A DNA stretch of 15,945 nt from Burkholderiales bacterium UBA2647 (GTDB taxonomy: Bacteria; Pseudomonadota; Gammaproteobacteria; Burkholderiales; Burkholderiaceae_E): contig DENJ01000002.1 in NCBI GenBank assembly GCA_002359635.1, positions 37,240 through 53,184 of the forward strand. The letters are read 5' to 3'. Of the stretch, positions 6,851 to 14,916 are shown one piece after another. The notes beneath the pieces are model-generated. The model was given only the letters and a program-made list of their open reading frames with translations, searched no databases and was not told where the DNA came from. Each line of letters begins with the position of its first letter. The first letter of the stretch is position 1. The position numbers and the translations under genes were made by a program.

Positions 6851-7656
6851 CAGGGCCGAATAATGCCTCGGCTTGTCGCTTCAAGAAATCGAAGGCTAAG
6901 CGCCAGATCCTCCGCCTCCTCGATCAAACCCTCCTGCTTCAACTTGTGCCACTGAAGACGGAGATGCTCAAGCGACTCCTCGAAGCGCAAGCCCTCACGG
7001 TACAGGATGCGATAGCTTTCCTGCATCGATTTCAAACGCGATTCGCTGAATCCCCTGCGTTTCAGACCTTCTCGGTTAAGCCCATAAGGCTTTGCAGCGT
7101 TACCCGAGATCATCAAATAGGGTGGCACATCCTTGACAATGACCGACGCGATACCGGCCATGACATGGGCACCAACCTGGCAATATTGATGCACACCGGT
7201 ATAACCACCCAACACGCTGTAATCACCAAGCCTGACATGACCTGCGAGATTCACGCTGTTGGCCAAAACGCAATGATCACCAATCAAGCAATCGTGGGCA
7301 ATATGCACATAGGCCATGACCCAGTTGTCATGCCCGATCTGTGTGAGTCCTTGATCTTGGGCAGTACCCCGATTGACCGTGACGCCCTCACGAAAAACAT
7401 TCCCGTGACCGATGAGCAGGGCAGTCTGCTCACCACGATATTTTTTATCTTGAGGCGGACCACCAATCGACGTGAAGGGGTGAAAGCGATTGTTTCGGCC
7501 AATCCGGCATGGCCCCTCGATCACCACATGGGACATCAGGGAGCAGCCCGATTCGATGACAACATCTTCGCCGACAATGCTGTAGGGTCCAACCTCAACA
7601 TCCTCATCCAATTGAGCCTTCGGACTCAGGATTGCGCTTGGGTGAATCCTTGTCAT
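6850..7656 (-). CDS. lpxA: Acyl-ACP--UDP-N-acetylglucosamine O-acyltransferase
   Basis: First enzyme of lipid A synthesis: it places a 3-hydroxyacyl chain from ACP on the 3-OH of UDP-GlcNAc. The 268 residues form hexapeptide repeats of a left-handed beta-helix up to about residue 185, then a helical C-terminal part ending RGIIRP. HIAHDC (118-123) holds the catalytic base His121, equivalent to E. coli His125. The segment GAHVMAGIAS (162-171) aligns with E. coli GAHVMVGGCS, so the chain-length 'ruler' Gly173 of E. coli is Ile169 here, and E. coli His191 is Ala187. A bulky residue at this site gives shorter chains in Pseudomonas, so this enzyme may prefer acyl chains shorter than C14 (inference from a hand alignment). 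It starts 10 bp after fabZ without a clear ribosome binding site and ends in TGATG with lpxB. Confidence 0.97.
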   Translation of the reverse strand: MTRIHPSAILSPKAQLDEDVEVGPYSIVGEDVVIESGCSLMSHVVIEGPCRIGRNNRFHPFTSIGGPPQDKKYRGEQTALLIGHGNVFREGVTVNRGTAQDQGLTQIGHDNWVMAYVHIAHDCLIGDHCVLANSVNLAGHVRLGDYSVLGGYTGVHQYCQVGAHVMAGIASVIVKDVPPYLMISGNAAKPYGLNREGLKRRGFSESRLKSMQESYRILYREGLRFEESLEHLRLQWHKLKQEGLIEEAEDLALSLRFLEATSRGIIRP

Positions 7657-7666
7657 GGTTTGTTGC

Positions 7667-8161
7667 TCAGCTGTCTTTCCCGGCGTCGACTTTGCGCATG
7701 GTGCACATTAACTCGGCCTCAACGGCCAACTGATCATCGACGAGTGCTTGCGCCTTGTACTTCCAAATCCCGCCTTTGGACCGGAGGATATTCACATGAA
7801 GGTGAAGTTGATCGCCCGGCCCTACAGGTCGTTTGAACCGTGCGCCGTCGATGCCGACGAAGTAAAAAACAGCATGGGGATTTGCAACTTGTCCTATGGT
7901 TTGGAACGAAAGAATACCAGCCGCCTGCGCAAGCGCTTCAATCATTAAAACACCAGGCATCACCGGAATGTGAGGAAAATGCCCTGCGAAGAACGCTTCA
8001 TTAATACTAACGTTCTTAATCGCGTGAATCCTTTGCCCCGGTACAACCTCTAGAACTCTGTCGACCAAGAGCATCGGATAGCGATGCGGCAGGTGTTCCA
8101 AAATTCCGCGAATGTCGAGGCTTATGGGCGACTTCACAAGCGCAGCGCTCGCATCACTCAT
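7667..8161 (-). CDS. fabZ: 3-hydroxyacyl-ACP dehydratase FabZ
   Basis: Dehydrates 3-hydroxyacyl-ACP to trans-2-enoyl-ACP in fatty acid elongation, and so competes with LpxA and LpxD for the same substrate pool. The 164-residue protein has the hot-dog fold signature: LPHRYPMLLVDRV (24-36), then FFAGHFPHIPVMPGVLMIEA (57-76), giving catalytic His61 and Glu75, followed by ALAQAAG and the DGARFKRPVGPGDQL strand-loop. The size is slightly above the E. coli enzyme because of a longer N-terminus. The ATG at 8161 lies in ATGA (8158-8161) with the lpxD stop. Placement between lpxD and lpxA is the standard proteobacterial order and is thought to balance phospholipid and lipid A synthesis. Confidence 0.97.
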   Translation of the reverse strand: MSDASAALVKSPISLDIRGILEHLPHRYPMLLVDRVLEVVPGQRIHAIKNVSINEAFFAGHFPHIPVMPGVLMIEALAQAAGILSFQTIGQVANPHAVFYFVGIDGARFKRPVGPGDQLHLHVNILRSKGGIWKYKAQALVDDQLAVEAELMCTMRKVDAGKDS

Positions 8162-9198
8162 TTTGAACGCTCCCAGTATTGTTCGATGTCAGTCTCTAGA
8201 CGCATGACACGGGTTCTCAAGCTTGGCAACTGTTTAAGCACTGCTGCACTGCGATCGGCCTCTCGTTGGCGCATCTGCGGGAAAACGCCCCCATAGGTGC
8301 CAGCCTCGGAAATCGATTGCGAAATCAAACTCATGGCGGCGATGACCACATCGTCAGCGATTTTAAGATGTCCGAGGATGCCCGCGCCACCGCCAACCAT
8401 CACGCGATGGCCCAAGACCGTACTTCCCGCAATCCCGACACAGCCTGCAATCGCGCAATGGTCACCGATCTGAACATTATGACCAATCTGAATCTGATTA
8501 TCGAGCTTGGCACCACGCCCGAGTGATGTATGGTCAAGGGCGCCGCGATCAATGCTGCAATGCGAACCAATCTCGACATCAGCAGCGACATAAACCGAGC
8601 CAAGCTGATGGATCTTGATCCACTCGCCCTTTTTGTTTCGGGCAAATCCAAAACCATCCGAGCCTATGACTGTATTTGCATGAATCAGCACATCAGGGCC
8701 GATCTCACAAACATGCTCAATGACAACACCAGCCCTTAATTCACAGCCTGCAGCAATCACAGCCCCGGCGCCGATATGCACCCCAGGCCCGAGGCGCACG
8801 CGGTCACCGATAAGGGCATCTGGTCCTATACTGACACCGGGGCCCAACACCACGCCTTCGCCCAGGCGAGCGCTGCTTGCAATGGCCGCTTGCTGCGATT
8901 CATCGCGGGATTGGAAACGCCAAAGTGCCGACAATGTGGCATAGGCAAGATAGGGATCACCGACAATCCAGGGCAGGCTACCGGAGGGCAGACAAGCGGC
9001 ATCTTTAGCACGCACCAAGACCGCAGCGGCCCGGGTTTTTGCAGCGTCATCACGATACTTCGACGACGCGAGAAAACTTAAATGACTGCTGTCGGCAGAT
9101 GAGAGCGTTGCCAGGCCTGTGATGGGATAGTCGGCATCGAGTGCACACTCGCCCCCGATCGATCGCTGGATCTGAGAAAACGTAAGCGTTTTGGGCAT
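8158..9198 (-). CDS. lpxD: UDP-3-O-acylglucosamine N-acyltransferase
   Basis: Third step of lipid A synthesis: N-acylation of UDP-3-O-acylglucosamine with 3-hydroxyacyl-ACP. The 346-residue protein has the N-terminal uridine-binding domain (about 1-105, with ITGLATLSSADSSHLSFLA), a left-handed beta-helix of hexapeptide repeats (about 106-300) and a C-terminal helix (about 315-346). NTVIGSDGFGFA (175-186) and LDNQIQIGHNVQIGDHCAIA (232-251) are family motifs; His240 is the counterpart of catalytic His239 in E. coli. By hand alignment the acyl-chain ruler Met290 of E. coli falls on Leu291, a similarly large side chain. It is preceded by an 80-bp gap after skp containing a hairpin and a TATGAT box, so it may have a promoter of its own. 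It ends in ATGA overlap with fabZ. Confidence 0.97.
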   Translation of the reverse strand: MPKTLTFSQIQRSIGGECALDADYPITGLATLSSADSSHLSFLASSKYRDDAAKTRAAAVLVRAKDAACLPSGSLPWIVGDPYLAYATLSALWRFQSRDESQQAAIASSARLGEGVVLGPGVSIGPDALIGDRVRLGPGVHIGAGAVIAAGCELRAGVVIEHVCEIGPDVLIHANTVIGSDGFGFARNKKGEWIKIHQLGSVYVAADVEIGSHCSIDRGALDHTSLGRGAKLDNQIQIGHNVQIGDHCAIAGCVGIAGSTVLGHRVMVGGGAGILGHLKIADDVVIAAMSLISQSISEAGTYGGVFPQMRQREADRSAAVLKQLPSLRTRVMRLETDIEQYWERSK

Positions 9199-9278
9199 AA
9201 ATGGGGCTTAACCGTTCTTACCAAACGCTATAAACCTCATCATAAACATCCGTCGGCCTGTTGCAGGCTTCCGGCAGA
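9199..9278 (-). promoter_or_regulatory. skp-lpxD gap with hairpin and -10-like box
   Basis: In the direction of transcription, GCCTG-CAA-CAGGC forms a tight 5-bp stem (9256-9268), flanked by CCG/CGG that can extend it across a 3x3 internal loop (9250-9274). No T-run follows, so it is not a standard terminator; it could be an mRNA processing or stabilising element. Just downstream, TATGAT (9239-9244) matches five of six -10 positions, but the -35 candidate at 16-17 bases is poor. The lpxD start has no evident ribosome binding site. Confidence 0.35.
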
Positions 9279-9860
9279 CTACTTGCTGCCTGACAATGCG
9301 CGGAGGACCTTGTCGGTGAGGTCGATGCGCGGGCTGAAGTAGACGGCCTCCTGAAGGACGAGGTCAAACTTCTCCTGCTCTGCGATTTGCCGAATCACCC
9401 GATTAACGCGCTCGACCACCTGGGAGAGCTCTTCGTTGCGACGCTGATTCAAGTCTTCTCGGAACTCACGCTGGCGACGTTGAAATTCTTTATCCAAATC
9501 GGCCACTTCCCGCTGGCGCCTTGCCCGCTCTGATTCAGCCATCACGCTGGCATCACGCTCAAGCCTTTCACCGGCCTGCTTAAGCTTGGCACCGAGTTCC
9601 TGAAGTTCCTTGTCGCGCTTACCGAACTCCTGCTCAAGCTTGGTTTGTGCTGCCTTCGCAGGTACTGCCTCACGGAGGATTCGCTCGGTCTGTACCACGG
9701 CAATTTTCGGTGCCTCTGCTGCTGTTGCCAGGCACATGTGCGAAGCTGCGAGAAGCATTGCCGAAGCAAAAACAGAAATTGAGACGGATCTTGTCTTTGG
9801 TGGGCGAAACATTGCCGAAGATGCAGAAGGCAAAAGCCTCGATAAAACGGTTTTAACCAT
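9279..9860 (-). CDS. skp: Periplasmic chaperone Skp (OmpH family)
   Basis: Skp trimers hold unfolded outer-membrane proteins in the periplasm on their way to BamA. The N-terminus has a signal peptide: basic residues around PPKTR, then a hydrophobic run SISVFASAMLLAAS, with likely cleavage near ATAAEA (about residue 49 from this start). The mature part opens with PKIAVVQTERILREAVPAK, the OmpH opening strand, followed by a long charged coiled coil rich in Glu, Arg and Gln (about 70-165), and ends with a short strand region FDLVLQEAVYFSPRIDLTDK. The start is uncertain. The ATG at 9860 has GGAA 9 bases upstream; the ATG at 9812 would give 177 residues and a more normal signal peptide but no ribosome binding site. 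It follows bamA as usual, but stands apart from both neighbours by 80-88 bp. Confidence 0.93.
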   Translation of the reverse strand: MVKTVLSRLLPSASSAMFRPPKTRSVSISVFASAMLLAASHMCLATAAEAPKIAVVQTERILREAVPAKAAQTKLEQEFGKRDKELQELGAKLKQAGERLERDASVMAESERARRQREVADLDKEFQRRQREFREDLNQRRNEELSQVVERVNRVIRQIAEQEKFDLVLQEAVYFSPRIDLTDKVLRALSGSK

Positions 9861-9948
9861 AGCAAGCAGTTCCAGTAAAAATAGCGCAACCGCAATCAGT
9901 AGGCGCGATCATCGCATAGATTGTGGCTTGCACAAGGGCGCATAAGGC
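9861..9948 (-). other. bamA-skp gap
   Basis: These 88 bp contain no gene. I see a perfect odd-centred inverted repeat GCGAT-C-ATCGC (9905-9915) and no convincing sigma70 or sigmaE promoter, nor a T-run terminator after the bamA stop. The region may simply be an untranslated linker in the operon mRNA. Confidence 0.4.
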
Positions 9949-12297
9949 TTACAAACCTGTCCCAACCTGAAACTGGATTCTTTGGGTGCGATCGTTGGCT
10001 TCCGGACGGATAGGGGTACCAAAGCTGAGTTTCAACGGGCCAAAAGGCGACATCCACGCGATCCCGACCCCTACCGAGTAACGCAGCGATCCGAAATCGG
10101 GGGTGCCGGTCGGAAAAACATTACCTGCGTCAGCAAAGGCAAAAGCACGCATCCCCATGTCGCTCTTGGTGCCAGGCAAGGGAAAACCGAGTTCAGTATT
10201 AAAGACGGTTTTCGCCCGGCCGCCAAGCGCTGCGCCATCAATCGGGTCGCGAGGCCCAAGCGATGAGGGATAGTAACCCCTGACACTGCCGATACCACCC
10301 GCATAAAAGTTCTTAAAGAAGGGATAGGGCTGGCCACCATAGGCCTGGCCAAAGCCCAGATCTGCCGTCAAGCCCAGGGTAAGTTGACGGGTTACGGGAA
10401 AGTACCAGTTCTGGACATGGGTGAGCCGGAAGTATTGAAGGTCAAGACCAGGCAGCGCCGTATCCAGACTGGCGACCATCAGGGCGCCCTCGCGCGGCTG
10501 AAAGGCGCTGTCGCGACTGTCTCTTGACCATGTGAAATTGGCCAACAGACTGCTCGGACTATTGCCAAACAAATTGACATAGTTTGTGAAGCGAGCCGGC
10601 GGATTCAGTCCAAGGCTAACCTGACTCTGTTCAAAGGTAAGCCCCGCACCCAGCTTGGTGAATTCGGTATAGGGCATAAAAAAACGCACCCCAGCCCCAG
10701 CATTGCGAAGACTGTAGTCGCCCAGATTCAGGGTTGCAGCATCGAATTTGCGGGTGTAAAGATCCACGGAGCGGCCGATGCCATCGCGTCGCCAATAGGG
10801 ATTGCCCCAGGATATCGCCAGCGTCTGATAGAGCCTGCTGGTGTTCACATTCAAAGACAGTGACTGACCGGAACCGAACAGATTACTCTCATTAATCCCA
10901 GCCGTTAAGACCACTTTTTCGGTCGAAGAAAAGCCTGCACCAAGGTTAAAACTACCGGTCGGCACCTCATCGACCACCACTGACAAATCAACCTGGTCGG
11001 GCGTGTTTGGAACAGGCACGGTGTCGATCTGAACCTGCTTGAAAAATCCGGTTCTCTGCACGCGTTCGCGAGACAGCCGAATCCTTCCCGCGTCATACCA
11101 GGAGTCTTCGAACTGCCGCAATTCACGCCGGATCACTTCATCTTTGGTACGGGCATTACCCGAAATATTGATTCGTCGCACGTAAACACGTCTGCCGGGA
11201 TCAATCACGACCGTGAAGTTAACCTCCCGGCGATCCCTCAGCATATCGGGAATGGGATTCACGTTGGCAAAAGCATAGCCGAGCACCGCAAGCTCGTCAC
11301 TCATGCGTTTTGCGCTCTCGTTTAAAAGCCTGCCGTTGAAAACATCGCCACGTTTCAGTTTCATAGCGTTGCGGAAGAGATCATCACGACCGAGCAAAAC
11401 GCCACCAAAAGCCACCTCGCCGACCCGGAACTGCTCACCTTCCTTGATGGCGATGGTGATGTAAACGTCCTGTCGATCCGGAGAGATCGACACCTGTGTC
11501 GAGTCGACCTGAAATTCAAGATAACCACGCTCAGTGTAAAAAGAACGCAGTGCTTCAAGGTCTGCCTGAAGCTTCTCCCTCGAATACTGGTCGTTTTTGG
11601 TGTACCAGCTCGTCCAACTCGGGCGCTGAAGCTTGATTTCATCCAAGAGCTGTCGCTCGGAAAACGCGGCATTACCAACGAAATTAATCTGAGCGATTCT
11701 CGAGTTTTCGCCTTCGGTCACATCGAGATTAACCCCGACGCGGTTGCGTTCAAGCGGCGTCACCGTGGCAATCACCCTGACGCCATACTTGCCGCGCGAA
11801 AGATATTGGCGTTTGAGCTCCTGCTCAGCCCTGTCGAGCAAGCTACGATCAAAAATCCGCCCTTCTGCAAGCCCCGAGTCAGACAAAGCCTTGCGAATAA
11901 CCTCTTTATCAAACTCCTTAATGCCATCGAAAGTGACCGATCCAACCGCAGGCCGCTCCTCGATGTACACCACCAGTACATTGCCATCCCGCTCGAGTCG
12001 TACATCCTTGTAAAAGCCCGTGGCAAAGAGCGCACGAATCGCAGCGATAGCCTGCGCCTCTTGAAGACTGTCGCCGATACGTACGGGCAAATAGCTAAAA
12101 ACAGTCCCCGGATCAGTTCGTTGGATGCCCTCGATGCGGATATCAGCAACTTTGAAGGGCTCAAAAGCCATCGCATCCCCCGTGACGATCCCGAGGCCAA
12201 GCCCTAGCATGCCGAGGCATCGGGGGATCAGTCGTCGAACAATCGAAGGCTTGAAACAATGATGGTGCTTGTGCAGATAGGCGGTGGGAAGCTTCAC
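9949..12297 (-). CDS. bamA: Outer membrane protein assembly factor BamA (Omp85)
   Basis: Core of the BAM complex, which inserts beta-barrel proteins into the outer membrane. The protein shows a signal region with hydrophobic MLGLGLGIVTG and likely cleavage after DAMA, then five POTRA domains (about 48-445, opening FEPFKVADIRIEGIQRTDPG), then a 16-strand barrel (about 447-782). The loop-6 motif VRGY is at 672-675. The C-terminus reads FQVGTGL, so the last residue is Leu, where most BamA proteins end in an aromatic residue. The start is ambiguous. The GTG at 12297 (782 residues) clears the rseP stop by 19 bp and has GAG 5 bases upstream; the ATGs at 12339 and 12351 would overlap rseP and lack spaced ribosome binding sites. 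It sits between rseP and skp, the standard order. Confidence 0.96.
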   Translation of the reverse strand: MKLPTAYLHKHHHCFKPSIVRRLIPRCLGMLGLGLGIVTGDAMAFEPFKVADIRIEGIQRTDPGTVFSYLPVRIGDSLQEAQAIAAIRALFATGFYKDVRLERDGNVLVVYIEERPAVGSVTFDGIKEFDKEVIRKALSDSGLAEGRIFDRSLLDRAEQELKRQYLSRGKYGVRVIATVTPLERNRVGVNLDVTEGENSRIAQINFVGNAAFSERQLLDEIKLQRPSWTSWYTKNDQYSREKLQADLEALRSFYTERGYLEFQVDSTQVSISPDRQDVYITIAIKEGEQFRVGEVAFGGVLLGRDDLFRNAMKLKRGDVFNGRLLNESAKRMSDELAVLGYAFANVNPIPDMLRDRREVNFTVVIDPGRRVYVRRINISGNARTKDEVIRRELRQFEDSWYDAGRIRLSRERVQRTGFFKQVQIDTVPVPNTPDQVDLSVVVDEVPTGSFNLGAGFSSTEKVVLTAGINESNLFGSGQSLSLNVNTSRLYQTLAISWGNPYWRRDGIGRSVDLYTRKFDAATLNLGDYSLRNAGAGVRFFMPYTEFTKLGAGLTFEQSQVSLGLNPPARFTNYVNLFGNSPSSLLANFTWSRDSRDSAFQPREGALMVASLDTALPGLDLQYFRLTHVQNWYFPVTRQLTLGLTADLGFGQAYGGQPYPFFKNFYAGGIGSVRGYYPSSLGPRDPIDGAALGGRAKTVFNTELGFPLPGTKSDMGMRAFAFADAGNVFPTGTPDFGSLRYSVGVGIAWMSPFGPLKLSFGTPIRPEANDRTQRIQFQVGTGL

Positions 12298-12316
12298 TTG
12301 GGCTCGAATGCTGGCT

Positions 12317-13663
12317 CTAGAAGAAACGCGAAAAATCATTCCATAAGGCAATCATCGTAAGTGCCAGAATGGCCGTCAGCCCGAGCTGCTGCAAACGCAT
12401 GCGAACCGCCTCGGACAATGCCCGTCCCCTCAGGATCTCGATGGCGCAATATACCAAATGGCCGCCATCAAGCATCGGGAGCGGCAACATATTGAGCACG
12501 AAAAGTCCAATACTCAATACGGCAAGAAACCCGAGATAGGCATTTGCGCCGCGTTGTGCGCTCTGCCCTGCTTGATCGGCAATGCTGACCGGCCCCCCCA
12601 ACTGGCGCCAGGAAAGCTCCCCGGTCAACATGCGCCAAAGACTCGAAACCGTCAAAGCCGTGATGTGCCAAGTCTGAATGCTCGCAGACGCGACGAGGTT
12701 GTACCAATCCCGGGGCATCTCCACCATGTCATACCGCGGGCTCAAACTGGCGCCAATCTTTGCTGTCGCCTGAGCTTGGTTGTTGTCTCGCCCGGCTTCG
12801 GGGAGTTCGCGATCTGATGCTTCGATGGCCGGAATAACGTCAATCCGCATACGCTCGCCGTCGCGTTCGAGCTCAAAGCGAAGCCGCTGATTGGCTGATC
12901 GCCTGATCAGCTCAATCAAGGCTTTCGCATCTCGCACCGGCTGTTCGTTGACCCGAATGAGGCGGTCTCCGGCACGAAGACCGGCGGCTTCTGCTGGACT
13001 TTGTGGCATGACCTGCCCCAGCGAAAGCTCGACCACCATGGGCCTCAAGCCCAGGGCTCTCGGATTCATCAGGTCCTGGGCACTGCCGCCTGAAATGCTT
13101 CCCAAGACTTCCCTGACTTTAAGTTCGATATGCCCCTGCTTTTCAAGCTGAAGTTCGATCGGCTCGCTGCCAGCACTGCGTAGCGCTAACTCGAGATCGC
13201 GCCAGGTCTTTATCTTTTCGTCGCCGACGGCCACCACCCGATCGCCTGCCTCAAGGCCGCGGCTTGCGGCCCAACTTGAGGGCTCTGGCGCATCGATAAG
13301 TGAGGAGAGCTGCTCAGGCTGTTGCCAGACCAGGGCCGCAAACAAGAACCAGGCCAGCAGCAAATTGGCCAGAGGACCTGCAAATGAAATCCAAGCACGT
13401 CTTAGTGGCGACTGCGCTGCAAAAGCATCGTTACGGTTCGGGTGTTCTTGCGAACTTTCGCCCAGCATTTTCACATAACCACCCAGCGGAATCACGGCTA
13501 ATCGGTACTCCGTGCCGCGCCAGGTGACGCTTGCAATGGCCGGGCCAAATCCGATCGAAAAACTCAAGACGCGAACACCGCAGGAGCGCGCCGCAAGAAA
13601 GTGTCCTAACTCGTGAACAAAAACGAGAAACGTGATCGCCAGTAGGAAATAAAGAACCGTCAT
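12317..13663 (-). CDS. rseP: RIP metalloprotease RseP (site-2 protease)
   Basis: Inner-membrane zinc protease that makes the second cut in the anti-sigma factor RseA in the sigmaE envelope stress pathway and also clears signal peptide remnants. The 448-residue protein has the zinc site HELGH (17-21) in the first membrane helix and the third ligand in NMLPLPMLDGGH (391-402, Asp399). Two PDZ domains lie between, around residues 118-190 and 205-280 (GLRAGDRLIRVNEQPV). The PLGGYVKMLGE segment (59-69) is the conserved membrane-associated region. Membrane segments fall near 1-22, 95-113, 375-398 and 425-441. Its ATG lies in an ATGA overlap (13660-13663) with the dxr stop. The sigmaE and rseA genes are not in this window. 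Confidence 0.97.
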   Translation of the reverse strand: MTVLYFLLAITFLVFVHELGHFLAARSCGVRVLSFSIGFGPAIASVTWRGTEYRLAVIPLGGYVKMLGESSQEHPNRNDAFAAQSPLRRAWISFAGPLANLLLAWFLFAALVWQQPEQLSSLIDAPEPSSWAASRGLEAGDRVVAVGDEKIKTWRDLELALRSAGSEPIELQLEKQGHIELKVREVLGSISGGSAQDLMNPRALGLRPMVVELSLGQVMPQSPAEAAGLRAGDRLIRVNEQPVRDAKALIELIRRSANQRLRFELERDGERMRIDVIPAIEASDRELPEAGRDNNQAQATAKIGASLSPRYDMVEMPRDWYNLVASASIQTWHITALTVSSLWRMLTGELSWRQLGGPVSIADQAGQSAQRGANAYLGFLAVLSIGLFVLNMLPLPMLDGGHLVYCAIEILRGRALSEAVRMRLQQLGLTAILALTMIALWNDFSRFF

Positions 13664-14916
13664 GCAAACCCCGGGTTGAATCTCGCCAAAGCCTCATTAG
13701 CCATCTGTCTCGCTTGAAAGTCGGTCTCGAGAATTGCATCGAGCGAATCAAGGACTTTCGAGTTTGCCATCTTCTGAAGTACCACTTCCACACATGCGGC
13801 AATATCGGTGAACCGACAGCGCCTCGCCAAAAATCCCGCCACGGCGACTTCATTCGCAGCATTAAGCACGCAGGCCGCATTACCCCCGGTTTGCATGGCA
13901 TCCATCGCTAAGCGAAGCGCGGGAAAACGGACAAGGTCGGGAGATTCAAAGTCAAGACGGGCTATGCGGCTGAGATCCAAGGCCTGAACGCCGCTCTTGA
14001 TGCGATGGGCCGGGCCATCAATCCAACCAAGAACCTGAGCAATCGGCGTTCGCATATCCGGTTCGCCGAGCTGAGCAACCACCGAGCCGTCACGGTAGTG
14101 GACCATGGCATGCATGATGCTCTGCGGATGAATCAAGACTTGAAGCTTGCTGGCGTCGAGGTTGAAAAGTCTTTGTGCCTCAATAAGTTCAAGCCCTTTG
14201 TTCATCAGGCTTGCGGAATCAACCGAAATCTTCTGTCCCATACGCCAATTCGGATGCTTGACCGCTTCCTGCACCGTAGCGTTTTTCATCCGCTCATAGC
14301 TCCAGCGGCGAAACGGGCCGCCAGACGCCGTTAAGGTGATCGATTCAACGCCGAACTGCCCGCGCGAGGCAAGACTCGAGAGCGATTCGTGCCCTTCTTC
14401 ACGCACGGCGGCCACCGGAAGACATTGGAACACGGCATTGTGTTCGCTATCGATCGGAAGCAGTCTCGCCCCGTGTCGCGAGCAGAGCTCGATCATCAAC
14501 GAGCCGCTCATCACGAGCGCCTCCTTATTGGCAAGCGCGATAATTTTCCCTGCGCGCGCGGCAGCAAGTGCCGAGGATAAACCTGCGGCGCCAACAATGG
14601 CGGCAACCACCACATCAACTTCGGCATCAGCGGCGATGATGTCCAAGCCCGCGGCGCCTGCAAGAATCTCCGGGCGCCAATGTCGTTCGTGAGGCAAACC
14701 AGCAGCGCCGATCGCTGATCGAAGCGCGACGGCTGCTGTTTCGTCCGGGACCACCACCCGATCAGGCCGAAATCGATGGCATATCTCAATCAGCTTGTTG
14801 ATGTTGCGAAATCCCGATATCGACCTCAAATGATAGCGATCTGGGTGTTGAGCAATCAAATCAAGCGTGCTGTCTCCGATTGACCCCGTTCCTCCAAGCA
14901 GAGCGATCGCTTTCAT
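13660..14916 (-). CDS. dxr: 1-deoxy-D-xylulose 5-phosphate reductoisomerase
   Basis: Catalyses the NADPH-dependent conversion of DXP to MEP, the committed step of the non-mevalonate isoprenoid pathway; the target of fosmidomycin. The 418 residues have the NADPH-binding LLGGTGSIGDSTLDL (6-20), AAIVGAAGL (105-113), ALANKEALVMSG (127-138), the metal-binding LLPIDSEHNAVFQ (152-164, Asp156 and Glu158), ASGGPFR (197-203) and HPNWRMGQKISVDSASLMNK (221-240) followed by Glu243, the third metal ligand. It is about 20 residues longer than the E. coli enzyme, partly from a longer linker before ASGGPFR (about 170-190). The ATG at 14916 shares ATGA with the cdsA stop; its own end shares ATGA with rseP. It feeds isoprenoid precursors to UppS, encoded two genes upstream. 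Confidence 0.98.
   Translation of the reverse strand: MKAIALLGGTGSIGDSTLDLIAQHPDRYHLRSISGFRNINKLIEICHRFRPDRVVVPDETAAVALRSAIGAAGLPHERHWRPEILAGAAGLDIIAADAEVDVVVAAIVGAAGLSSALAAARAGKIIALANKEALVMSGSLMIELCSRHGARLLPIDSEHNAVFQCLPVAAVREEGHESLSSLASRGQFGVESITLTASGGPFRRWSYERMKNATVQEAVKHPNWRMGQKISVDSASLMNKGLELIEAQRLFNLDASKLQVLIHPQSIMHAMVHYRDGSVVAQLGEPDMRTPIAQVLGWIDGPAHRIKSGVQALDLSRIARLDFESPDLVRFPALRLAMDAMQTGGNAACVLNAANEVAVAGFLARRCRFTDIAACVEVVLQKMANSKVLDSLDAILETDFQARQMANEALARFNPGFA

Noticed and set aside
6946..7836. Plus-strand open frame of 296 codons opposite lpxA and the start of fabZ
   Set aside because: Over lpxA it is exactly in register with the lpxA codons, so it stays open simply because lpxA avoids TTA, CTA and TCA codons. 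The product resembles no family and has no ribosome binding site I can see.
9603..9609. GGAACTT on the minus strand inside skp, like a sigmaE -35 box for lpxD
   Set aside because: No matching -10 at the right distance; the bases encode part of the Glu/Leu/Gln-rich coiled coil.
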